NCBI RefSeq assembly: GCF_001816145.1
Contig: NZ_MDZB01000044.1
Location: 33,501-97,500 of the forward strand
Reading direction: 5' to 3'
Source: Hymenobacter lapidarius
GTDB taxonomy: Bacteria > Bacteroidota > Bacteroidia > Cytophagales > Hymenobacteraceae
DNA length: 64,000 nucleotides
Below the pieces are notes generated by a model. The model worked only from the letters and a program-made list of their open reading frames with translations, was not told where the DNA came from and ran no database searches. Shown here piece after piece: positions 25,770-33,831 of the stretch. The position numbers and the translations under genes are program-made. Every line of letters starts with the position of its first letter. The first letter of the stretch is position 1.

Positions 25770-25943
25770 AATTAAGAAAGGCAATAAAAAGCCCGGCATC
25801 GTCCTAATCCTAGCGGAACTCAGCAGGCCAACTGTAAAGTAGCAAAATAAATACTTTGCCAACAGTACTTCGCCTCGGGCTTTGGGCGAAAATGTTTCGC
25901 GTTCGGCCAACAAAGTTTCTCTGCAGCGGGGGTGGGTCGGCCG

Positions 25944-28604
25944 TTACTCGCTCACGAACACCCGTTTCACCCGCTCGCTCACGTTGGTGAGTAGCTCGTA
26001 GGCAATGGTGCCGATGCGGCCCGCCAGCTCCGGGAGCGGCAGCCCCTCGCCGAACAGCAGGGCCACATCGCCGGCCCGGGCCTGGGCGATGTCCGTGACG
26101 TCGACCATGCACATGTCCATGCACACCGAGCCCACCACCGGCGCTAGCTGGCCGTGGATGAGCGCCAGGCCCGCCCCGTTGCCGAAGCGCCGGTCGTAGC
26201 CGTCGGCGTAGCCGATGGCCAGCGTGGCGATGCGGCGCTCGCTGGTGGCGGCGGCCCCGCGGCGGCCGTAGCCCACGGTGTGGCCTGCGGGCAGGGTTTT
26301 GATTTGGGAAATGGTGGTGCGCAGCTGACTCACGGGGCGCAGGGCCGCGCTGTCGCGGCCGCTGGCGTCCACGCCATAGAGGCCGATGCCGAGGCGCACC
26401 ATGTCGAAATGCGCGGTGGGAAAACGCAGGATGCCGGCGGAGTTCAGCGCGTGTTTCAGCACCGGATGGCCTAGGGCGGCCTCCAGGGCGGTGGCCATGC
26501 GCCGAAAGGCCGCCAGCTGCGCCTGGGTGAAGTCGTCGTGCGCGGCATCGTCGGCGGCGGCGAGGTGGGTCATGACGCTGGCCACGGGCAACCGTCCGGC
26601 GTGCTGGCGGAGCATGGCCACCAGTTCTGGCAGGTCGGCTTCGTCGAAACCGAGGCGGCGCATGCCGGTGTCGAGCTTGAGGTGAATGGGCGGCCCAGGG
26701 CTGGCCGCGGGCGGAAATGCCGCGAGGTATTCGGCGAGCATTTCAAACGAATAAATCTCGGGCTCCAGGCGGTAGTGCTGCAGCGTGCCGAAGGAATCGG
26801 GCGCCGGGTTCATCACCATGATGGGAAGGCTGATGCCGGCTTCGCGCAGGGCCACGCCCTCGTCGGGGTAGGCCACGGCGAGGTAGTCGGCCCGCTGGAA
26901 CTCCAGCAGGCTGGCCACTTCGTAAGACCCCGCGCCGTAGGCAAAGGCCTTCACCATTACCATGAGTTTGGTGCCGGGCTGCAGCTGGCGGCGGTAGTGC
27001 TGCAGGTTGTGGCTGAGCGCATCGAGGTTGACTTCCAGCACGGTGCCGTGCTGCTGGGCCTGCAAGGCGGCCACAATGCGCTCGAAGCCAAACCGCCGGG
27101 CGCCCTTTATCAGGATGACTTCGCGGGCGAAAGCGGCGGGGTCAAGCTGGGCAAGGAAAGCCTCCGTGGTAGGGAAGAATTGAGTTAAGAGTTGAGGGTT
27201 AGAAGTTGAGAATTGTCCGGCAGGTTCGTCGAACTTGGTGTTCAAACCTTCAACTCTTAACCCTTCACTCTTCACTCTTAACTGAAAAATCTCCTCCCCG
27301 ATACCTACCAGACGTGTGACGCCCGCGGCGGGCAGCAGCGCCGCTACCCGCCCGTACAGTTCGGGTCCGCTCAGGCCCGACTCCAGCACGTCGCTCAGTA
27401 TCAGGGTGCGGCGGCCGGGGCGGGACTGCCGGCCCAGGGCATTGAGGGCCAGCGCCAGGCCGGCCAGGTCGTTGTTGTAGGTATCGTCGAGCAGGTAGGA
27501 ATCGTGGCGGCCGAGCTTCATTTCGAGGCGCATGGCCACGGGATGCAAGCGGGCGAGGCGGCGCCGGATTTCGGCTGGCTCGACTTGGCGGTGCAGCAGC
27601 ACGGCCAGGCAGTGTAGGGCATTCTCCACTGAGGGCTCATCGGAGAAGGGCAGCGTGAATGCGGCTTCCAGCCCCACGCCGGCATACCGGACGTGCAGGC
27701 TGGTGCTGCCGCTGGTGCTCTGGTCGAGGGCGAAATAAATATCGGCGGGCTGCCCGGGGTGGCGCGTCCAGCTGAAACCGGGCAGCTGCTGGCTGGCCAC
27801 GGCGTGGCGCACCAGGGCCTGGTCGTGGCAATAGAACAAGCGCTGAAACCGGGGGCCCTGGAACAGCTGCAGCTTTTCGAGCAGCTTCTCCTGGCCAGAG
27901 ACAAAGCCGGCGTCGTGCGCCGTGCCCAGCGTGGTAAAAATCCCCTCGGTAGGCTGAATGATGGCAGCTAGCCGGGCCATTTCCCCGGTCTCGGAAATTC
28001 CGGCTTCGAAAATACCCAGGGTGTGACGGTCGGGTAGCAGCTCCCACACGCTGAGGGGCACGCCCACTTGCGAATTATAAGAGCGTGGCGAGCGGCAAAT
28101 ATCTTCCTCAGGACTCAGTAGCTGGGCCAGCCACTCCTTCACAATGGTTTTGCCGTTGGAGCCGGTGATGCCGAAAACCGGGCCGGCAAACGTGGCCCGG
28201 TGGGCGGCCGCCACGGCTTGCAGCGCGGCCAGCGGGCTTGCTACCGCCACAAAGCCCGCCTGCGGGTACGCCGCCAGCCCGCCCGGCAGGAAGGCGGCCT
28301 CTTCCACTACAAAGAGCCGCACGCCCTGGGCATACAGGTCGGGCAGGTAGCGGTGGCCGTTGTGGCTGGGGCCGCGCAGGGCAAAAAACAGGGCGCCCGC
28401 GGGCAGGCCCACCCGCCGGCTGTCGAGCAGCAGGTGGCGGACTTCGGCGGCCGGGTCGGCGGGAGCCTGGAGAAGCGGGCGGGCCAGCAGGGCGGGCAGC
28501 GCAGAGAAGAAGAACACGGCGCAAAGGTCGGCGGCACGGCGGAAAATGCGGCGTGGGCCCTTTGCTGACTGAGGCAAGTGCAAGATTCCCTGTGACTTTG
28601 CCAA
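25944..28604 (-). CDS. murF-alr: Bifunctional UDP-MurNAc-tripeptide:D-Ala-D-Ala ligase / alanine racemase
   Basis: This 886-residue fusion, known throughout Bacteroidota, couples formation of D-alanine (Alr half) with addition of D-Ala-D-Ala to the peptidoglycan precursor (MurF half). The MurF half (about 50-515) has the ATP site GITGSNGKTIVKE. The Alr half starts at about 520 (VLEVNLDALSHNL), with the PLP lysine in MVMVKAFAYGAGS and the late GRRGAAATSERRIATLAIGYADGYDR segment. Residues 441-475 are encoded by an inserted heptamer hairpin. Conservation begins only at about residue 30, so a GTG at 28517 is a plausible alternative start. It is divergent from the M16 peptidase genes. Confidence 0.95.
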   Translation of the reverse strand: MAKSQGILHLPQSAKGPRRIFRRAADLCAVFFFSALPALLARPLLQAPADPAAEVRHLLLDSRRVGLPAGALFFALRGPSHNGHRYLPDLYAQGVRLFVVEEAAFLPGGLAAYPQAGFVAVASPLAALQAVAAAHRATFAGPVFGITGSNGKTIVKEWLAQLLSPEEDICRSPRSYNSQVGVPLSVWELLPDRHTLGIFEAGISETGEMARLAAIIQPTEGIFTTLGTAHDAGFVSGQEKLLEKLQLFQGPRFQRLFYCHDQALVRHAVASQQLPGFSWTRHPGQPADIYFALDQSTSGSTSLHVRYAGVGLEAAFTLPFSDEPSVENALHCLAVLLHRQVEPAEIRRRLARLHPVAMRLEMKLGRHDSYLLDDTYNNDLAGLALALNALGRQSRPGRRTLILSDVLESGLSGPELYGRVAALLPAAGVTRLVGIGEEIFQLRVKSEGLRVEGLNTKFDEPAGQFSTSNPQLLTQFFPTTEAFLAQLDPAAFAREVILIKGARRFGFERIVAALQAQQHGTVLEVNLDALSHNLQHYRRQLQPGTKLMVMVKAFAYGAGSYEVASLLEFQRADYLAVAYPDEGVALREAGISLPIMVMNPAPDSFGTLQHYRLEPEIYSFEMLAEYLAAFPPAASPGPPIHLKLDTGMRRLGFDEADLPELVAMLRQHAGRLPVASVMTHLAAADDAAHDDFTQAQLAAFRRMATALEAALGHPVLKHALNSAGILRFPTAHFDMVRLGIGLYGVDASGRDSAALRPVSQLRTTISQIKTLPAGHTVGYGRRGAAATSERRIATLAIGYADGYDRRFGNGAGLALIHGQLAPVVGSVCMDMCMVDVTDIAQARAGDVALLFGEGLPLPELAGRIGTIAYELLTNVSERVKRVFVSE
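27182..27284. repeat. Heptamer-repeat hairpin inserted in frame in murF-alr
   Basis: The left arm, 27182-27216, is five 7-bp units (such as gagttaa and gagttga). The right arm, 27250-27284, read on the other strand, has units cagttaa, gagtgaa (twice), gggttaa and gagttga. The element is read through as residues 441-475 of MurF-Alr, a stretch not expected in the MurF domain, and contains no stop in that frame. Confidence 0.88.
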
Positions 28605-28655
28605 ATATTATGTAAATCGAATTTACTTTCTTCACCCACTCCACACCTTTTTCCC

Positions 28656-30098
28656 ATGAGACAGTACCCTATATTGGGGCGCGCCCTGCTGTGGGCCCCG
28701 GCGGCAGCGCTGGCACTGGCCGCGTGTAGCCCCAAAGCCACCACGGGCGTAACGGCCGCCTCGGCAACCAGCGCCGCGCCGGCGGCGGCGGCAGCGCCGG
28801 CCGGGCCCGCTTTTCAGATTCCGGTGGAGTACTACACCCTGCCCAATGGGCTGCGGGTGGTGCTCTCGCCCGACCATACGGCGCCCACGGCCACCGTGGC
28901 CGCGTACTACGCGGTGGGCTTCCGCACCGAGCCGCGCAACCGCACCGGCTTTGCGCATTTATTTGAGCACCTGATGTTTCAGGGCTCGCAGAACCTGGGC
29001 AAGAACGAGTTTATCGGGCTGATTCAGAAAAATGGCGGGGCCCTGAACGGCTCGACCCGCTTCGATTTCACCAACTACTACGAGGTGGTGCCGGCCCACA
29101 AGCTCGAAACCATTTTGTGGGCCGAAGCCGACCGGATGCGCGGCCTGGCCATCACGCAAAGCAACCTGACCAACCAGCAAGGGGTGGTGAAAAGCGAGGT
29201 GCGCGTGAACGTGCTCAACCAGCCCTATGGCGGCTTCCCGTGGCTGATGATGCCGCAGAAGGCCAACAAAAACTGGAACAACGCCCACAATTTTTACGGC
29301 GACCTCAAAGACCTCGACGCTGCCACACTCGCTGATACCAAGGACTTCTTTAGGACCTACTACGCCCCCAACAACGCCGTGCTGGCCGTGGTGGGCGACT
29401 TTGAGCCCGCCGAGGCCAAGGCCTGGGTGGAGAAGTATTACGGCAACATCCCCAGCGCCCCGCAGCCGCCCAAGCCCGACCTGGCCGAGCCGCGCCAGGA
29501 GCAGGAGCAGCGCTTTGTGGAGGACGACAAGCTGGCCACCAAACCGGCCCTGGCCTTTGCCTACCACATGCCCGAGCGCAACACCCCCGAATACTACGCC
29601 CTGATTATGCTGGACCAGATTCTGCTGCAAGGCAACGACAGCCGCCTCTACCAGGCCCTGGTGCAGAAGCGCGGCTACTCCGACGGCGTGAGCGGCGGCA
29701 TCAATTCGGACCTGGGCAACCAGTTCAACTACAACGGGCCCATGCTGTGGATGGGCAGCCTAGTGTACGACCCCACCGTGCAGGCCGATTCGGTGGTGAG
29801 CGTGCTCGACCAGGAAATCAACCGCCTGGCCCGCACCGGCATCGACCAGGCCACCATGGATTTGGCGATGGTGAAAATCCGCTCGGCGTTTTACGACCAG
29901 GTGAGCGGGTCCGACAACTTCGGGCGGGCCGATTTGCTGGCCGCGTTCGCCTTGTTCGACAACGACCCGGGCCGCATCAACCGCCTCGAAAGCGAATTCC
30001 GCAAGGTGACGCCGGCGCTCATGCAGGCCACCATCCGCGAGTACCTGCGGCCCACCAACCGCACCATCATCACCATCAACCCGCTGGCCAAAAGCTAG
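28656..30098 (+). CDS. M16 family zinc metallopeptidase (catalytic member), lipoprotein
   Basis: The 480-residue protein has a lipoprotein signal (lipobox ALAAC). The inverted zinc motif HxxEH is present as HLFEH near residue 101, and the second Glu ligand region follows about 75 residues later, as in pitrilysin/insulinase-type peptidases. A second M16 half follows (residues about 270-470, APALAFAYHMPERNTPEYYAL-like region). It is followed after 17 bases by a non-catalytic M16 partner, the usual paired arrangement for two-subunit M16B peptidases. It probably degrades peptides in the periplasm. Confidence 0.93.
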   Translation: MRQYPILGRALLWAPAAALALAACSPKATTGVTAASATSAAPAAAAAPAGPAFQIPVEYYTLPNGLRVVLSPDHTAPTATVAAYYAVGFRTEPRNRTGFAHLFEHLMFQGSQNLGKNEFIGLIQKNGGALNGSTRFDFTNYYEVVPAHKLETILWAEADRMRGLAITQSNLTNQQGVVKSEVRVNVLNQPYGGFPWLMMPQKANKNWNNAHNFYGDLKDLDAATLADTKDFFRTYYAPNNAVLAVVGDFEPAEAKAWVEKYYGNIPSAPQPPKPDLAEPRQEQEQRFVEDDKLATKPALAFAYHMPERNTPEYYALIMLDQILLQGNDSRLYQALVQKRGYSDGVSGGINSDLGNQFNYNGPMLWMGSLVYDPTVQADSVVSVLDQEINRLARTGIDQATMDLAMVKIRSAFYDQVSGSDNFGRADLLAAFALFDNDPGRINRLESEFRKVTPALMQATIREYLRPTNRTIITINPLAKS

Positions 30099-30115
30099 CC
30101 CTCCCTCCTTTCGCC

Positions 30116-31663
30116 ATGAACAAGCTAGTAATTGGGCTGCTCAGCGCTGCCCTTGTTGCCGCCGCTGCCCCGGCAGGCTGGGCCCAGGTGAACCCAGAGA
30201 AACCCAGGCCGCCTAAGCCAGCCACGCTAATGCGGCCCGCATCAGCCAAACCCGAGAGCATCATCAAACCAGCTGTCTCCGGCCGGCCGGCCAGTGCAGC
30301 CAAAGCAGCGGCCATCACCAAAGCCCCGGCCGCGCCTAAAGAAGCCCCGCCCGCCGGCGGTACGCCGCGCGATTTTGCCCTGCCCGCCAAAGAAGAATTC
30401 ACCCTGGACAACGGCCTAAAGGCCCGGCTGGTGCCTTACGGCCAGGTGCCGAAAGTGACAATGATGGTGGCCATTCAGGCCGGCAACGTGCACGAAGCGC
30501 CCACCGAAGTTGCCATTGCCGACCTAGTGGCCCGGCTGCTGCAGGAGGGCACGGCCACGATGTCGGCCACGCAGCTGGCGGAGCGGGTGGCGCGCATGGG
30601 CGGCACACTCAGCATCTCGGCCGGCGCCGACCAAACCTACCTGTGGGCTTCCTGCCTGAGCGAGTACGCCCCGGAAATGGCCACGCTGCTAGCCGATGTG
30701 GTGCTGCACCCGGCCATGCCCGCCGCGGAAATAGCCCGCCTCAAAACCGACCTGAAACGGCAAATGTCCCTGGCACGGTCGCAGCCCGGCGTGCAGGCCC
30801 GGCAGAAATTCTCGGGCGCCCTCTACGGCAGCCACCCCTACGGCCGCGCCCTGCCCACTGATGCCCAAGTGGATGCCCTGACACTGGAACAGGCCCGGAA
30901 TTTCTACCAAACCCAGTACGGCGGGCAGCGCACCAGCGTGTACGTGGCCGGCCGGTTCGACGCCGCGCCGCTGCGGCAGGCCATCACGGCGGCGTGGGCC
31001 AGCTTCCCGAAGGGCCCCGCCCCCAGCATTGAAGTAGCCACGCCCGTGAACAAAGGCGAGGTGCTGACCCAGGACCGGCCCAACGCGCCGCAGTCGACCA
31101 TTGTGGTGGGCCTGCCGGTCATCGACCCCAGCCACCCGGACTACATCCGGCTGCGCGTGATGAACTCGCTGCTCGGCGGCTCGTTTGGCTCGCGCATCAC
31201 CCGCAACATTCGGGAAGACAAGGGCTACACGTACTCGCCCTACAGCTTTCTCGACACCAAATACCGAACCTCCAACTGGACGCAGAACGCCGACGTGACC
31301 ACGGCCGATACCTACAATTCGCTGCGCGAAATCATGAAGGAGGTTGAGCTGCTGCAAAAAAACCCGCCTTCGGCCGATGAGCTCCAGGGGATTCAGAACT
31401 ACGAGGGCGGCATGTTCGTGCTCCGCAATTCCAATCCCGGCGGCATCATCGGCCAGCTCAACACCCTGGACCTGCACGGCCTGCCCGAAACCTACCTCAC
31501 CGAGCAGGTAAAAAATATCAACGCCGTGACGCCGCAGCAGGTGAGCGAAACGGCCCGCAAGTACGTGCGCCCCGAAGCCATGACCATTGTGGTAGTGGGC
31601 GATAAAAAGGTGATTGCGCCGCAACTAAAGAAATTTCAAGCCGAGCGTAAAAAATCCTTATAG
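30116..31663 (+). CDS. M16 family peptidase, non-catalytic partner
   Basis: The 515-residue protein has a signal peptide (LLSAALVAAAAPAGWAQ) and a Pro/Ala/Lys-rich linker of about 70 residues. The first M16 domain lacks the zinc motif: where the partner has HLFEH, this protein reads IADLVARLLQEG. The C-terminal M16 half, with the substrate-binding R/Y region (SRITRNIREDKGYTYSPYS), is kept. This fits the beta-type subunit of a heterodimeric M16B enzyme. The start at 30116 is chosen because it gives the signal peptide and sits just after the partner's stop. Confidence 0.92.
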   Translation: MNKLVIGLLSAALVAAAAPAGWAQVNPEKPRPPKPATLMRPASAKPESIIKPAVSGRPASAAKAAAITKAPAAPKEAPPAGGTPRDFALPAKEEFTLDNGLKARLVPYGQVPKVTMMVAIQAGNVHEAPTEVAIADLVARLLQEGTATMSATQLAERVARMGGTLSISAGADQTYLWASCLSEYAPEMATLLADVVLHPAMPAAEIARLKTDLKRQMSLARSQPGVQARQKFSGALYGSHPYGRALPTDAQVDALTLEQARNFYQTQYGGQRTSVYVAGRFDAAPLRQAITAAWASFPKGPAPSIEVATPVNKGEVLTQDRPNAPQSTIVVGLPVIDPSHPDYIRLRVMNSLLGGSFGSRITRNIREDKGYTYSPYSFLDTKYRTSNWTQNADVTTADTYNSLREIMKEVELLQKNPPSADELQGIQNYEGGMFVLRNSNPGGIIGQLNTLDLHGLPETYLTEQVKNINAVTPQQVSETARKYVRPEAMTIVVVGDKKVIAPQLKKFQAERKKSL

Positions 31664-31700
31664 CGCTGACCAACTCAATTTTGTGCATACTAACGTAGTG

Positions 31701-31746
31701 CCTTTCCGCAGTGATTCACAGGATTTGCTGCGGAAAGGAACTTTTT
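31701..31746 (+). terminator. Rho-independent terminator after the M16 pair
   Basis: CCTTTCCGCAG (31701-31711) pairs perfectly with CTGCGGAAAGG (31728-31738), followed by AACTTTTTTT. It lies 37 bases after the stop of the second M16 gene. Confidence 0.9.
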
Positions 31747-31829
31747 TTGCCGGGGCACACCCAGAACTGGCGCAACCTTTGCCTAAGCAGTAAGCGTCTC
31801 ACCCGGCTGACTGCCACATCTGCATTTCT

Positions 31830-32456
31830 ATGAAAACCTTTACCCGCACGCTGCTGCTGGCGGCCCTCACCGCTGCTTCCGGACTCTTCGCCGCTTGCTC
31901 CAACAAGGACAAGGACGACACTCCCGCCCCCGCCGACCCCAAGCCGGCTTTTCAAATGAGCAGCTACTTTGACTTCATAACCACCACCCCCGCAGGCGGC
32001 GCCGCGCACTCGGGCTACGGCACCGGCTACCGGCCGTCCGACATCACAGCCACCGCCACCCTTGGGCCGCAGGTGCTGGCGCTGGATTTTGAGGCGGGCA
32101 CCGACAATGCGTACTTCGAAGTAGACCGCGCCAAGCTCTCGGCCAAGTGGACGGGCACCTACGCCCTACGCTGCCGTAACCGCCCCACCGACCCGGTTTT
32201 TACCTCCTATACCTACACCGTGCGCACCGCCACCGGCAGCAGCGGGGCCTTCTACCGCTTCAGCGAAACGACCCGCGAGCTCACCGGCAACGTCACCATT
32301 ACGGCCTACGACGCCAAGCGCCAGCTGGTGAGCGGCACCTACGAAGTGCGGGCCCCCGAGCAGAACGAGCCCAGCGCAACCATTACGTTTGGCGGCCCCA
32401 AGTGCACCATCATCTTGGAAGGCAGCTTTGAAAACCTCAAAGTGAAGGCCCAATAG
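31830..32456 (+). CDS. Putative lipoprotein of unknown function
   Basis: The 208-residue protein has a lipoprotein signal (lipobox LFAAC). A short acidic/Pro linker (SNKDKDDTPAPADPKP) is followed by a beta-rich domain: DITATATLGPQVLALDF, YFEVDRAKLSAKWTGTYAL, and a final TITFGGPKCTIILEGSF. I see similarity in style to other Bacteroidota lipoproteins of unknown role, but recognise no named domain. It is flanked by terminators on both sides, so it is probably monocistronic. Confidence 0.75.
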   Translation: MKTFTRTLLLAALTAASGLFAACSNKDKDDTPAPADPKPAFQMSSYFDFITTTPAGGAAHSGYGTGYRPSDITATATLGPQVLALDFEAGTDNAYFEVDRAKLSAKWTGTYALRCRNRPTDPVFTSYTYTVRTATGSSGAFYRFSETTRELTGNVTITAYDAKRQLVSGTYEVRAPEQNEPSATITFGGPKCTIILEGSFENLKVKAQ

Positions 32457-32476
32457 GCAGCCATAATCCACGCTAA

Positions 32477-32510
32477 AAAAAGCCGTTCTGAGCAGTCAGG
32501 ACGGCTTTTT
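32477..32510 (+). terminator. Rho-independent terminator after the lipoprotein gene
   Basis: AAAAAGCCGTTCTGA and TCAGGACGGCTTTTT form a 15-bp stem with one G-T pair and a T run. Confidence 0.92.
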
Positions 32511-32616
32511 ATTTGTTGCCAATCGATAGCCGCCACGATGCCATGCCGGAAGACAGAGACAGTAGCACATTCTCATAGTCAGAACAAATACAACATTTCA
32601 ACTAATAATCTTAGGT

Positions 32617-32624
32617 TATATTTG
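32617..32624 (+). promoter_or_regulatory. -7 box upstream of oxyR
   Basis: TATATTTG matches TAnnTTTG. It lies 20 bases before an ATG at 32644 and 65 bases before the preferred oxyR start. Confidence 0.55.
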
Positions 32625-32688
32625 TGTACCTCGTCATCGCCTCATGACTGTGCTGAGCTTTCGTCCAGACCCTACTAAGCCGAACCCC

Positions 32689-33615
32689 ATGAACCTGCAG
32701 CAGCTCACCTACCTCGTCGCGCTGGACACGCACCGGCAGTTTGGTCTGGCGGCCGAAAAAAGCCACGTGAGCCAGCCCGCGCTCAGCGTGCAGGTGCAGA
32801 AGCTGGAAGAAGAGCTCGGCGTGCTGCTGTTTGACCGCACCCAGCGCGGGGCCGAACCCACCGCGGTGGGCACGAAAGTCATTGCGCGGGCTCGCCTGGT
32901 GCTGCGCGAAGCCCAGCTGCTGCGCGAGCTGGTGCAGGAGGAGAAGGGCGACGTGGTGGGCGAGCTGCGCCTGGGCGTGATTCCGACGCTGGCGCCTTAC
33001 CTGGTGCCGCGCTTTTTGGTGGCCCTGACCACGGCGTATCCCGCGTTGCGCATTCGGATAGAAGAGCTGCAGTCGGAGGACATCATGCAGCAGCTCAAGG
33101 AGCACCGGCTCGACGTGGGCCTGCTGGTGACGCCGCTCGACGACCGGCAGCTGCAGGAGCTGCCCTTGCTGGACGAGCCGTTTCTGGTGCTGGCTTCCGA
33201 AACCCACGAGCTGGCGGCAAAAGCCACCGTGAGCCCCGCCGACCTGCAGCGCCCCGGCCTGTGGCTGATGCAACGGGGCCACTGCTTCCGTAACCAGGTG
33301 CTGAGCTTGTGCGAGGCAGCCTCCCCCAGCGGGGTCGTCACCTACGAAAGCGGGTCCATTGAAACGCTCAAGGAGCTGGTGCGCCGGCAGCACGGCTACA
33401 CCGTGGTGCCCGAGCTGGCCATGCTGGACGAGGTGGACCACAACCCCTGCATCAAGCGGTTTGAGGCGCCCGCGCCGGTGCGCGAGGTGAGCCTGGTGGT
33501 GCACCACGGCTTTGTGCGAACCACCCTGCTCGCAGCTCTGCGCGACATGATTCTGGCCAGCGTACCGGCCCGGCTGCACGCCGGCCAGGCTGGCCAGAAG
33601 GTGCGCTGGCGATGA
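32689..33615 (+). CDS. oxyR: Hydrogen-peroxide-sensing LysR-type regulator OxyR
   Basis: The 308-residue protein has an N-terminal winged HTH (MNLQQLTYLVALDTHRQFGLAA and SQPALSVQVQKLEEELG). In the regulatory domain the two peroxidatic cysteines fall at residues 199 and 208 (GHCFRNQVLSLC), the numbering and spacing of E. coli OxyR. The start at 32689 is chosen because the family begins at MNLQQL; an ATG at 32644 would add 15 residues. Target genes (catalase, AhpCF) are not in the window. Confidence 0.93.
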   Translation: MNLQQLTYLVALDTHRQFGLAAEKSHVSQPALSVQVQKLEEELGVLLFDRTQRGAEPTAVGTKVIARARLVLREAQLLRELVQEEKGDVVGELRLGVIPTLAPYLVPRFLVALTTAYPALRIRIEELQSEDIMQQLKEHRLDVGLLVTPLDDRQLQELPLLDEPFLVLASETHELAAKATVSPADLQRPGLWLMQRGHCFRNQVLSLCEAASPSGVVTYESGSIETLKELVRRQHGYTVVPELAMLDEVDHNPCIKRFEAPAPVREVSLVVHHGFVRTTLLAALRDMILASVPARLHAGQAGQKVRWR

Positions 33616-33831
33616 GCCCAGCCCTGATAAACCATTAGCTAACAATCGCCTGCACATCCCGACCCCAGCCACATCAGTTAGTTTTCTCGTACTTGTGTGC
33701 TCCCCTCGAAGCCGGCCGTGAGGCCCGGCCCCGCTTACCCTACTCCCGACCGTTCCATTAGCCGCACCTACCTGCCAGGGGGCTTGGCTCACCTAGCTTC
33801 TCTCATTATCGCCATTTGCCTCTCGATTTCT

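Noticed and set aside
25944..28604. murF-alr fusion as a novel gene fusion
   Set aside because: This fusion is known and widespread in Bacteroidota; only the inserted repeat inside it is unusual.
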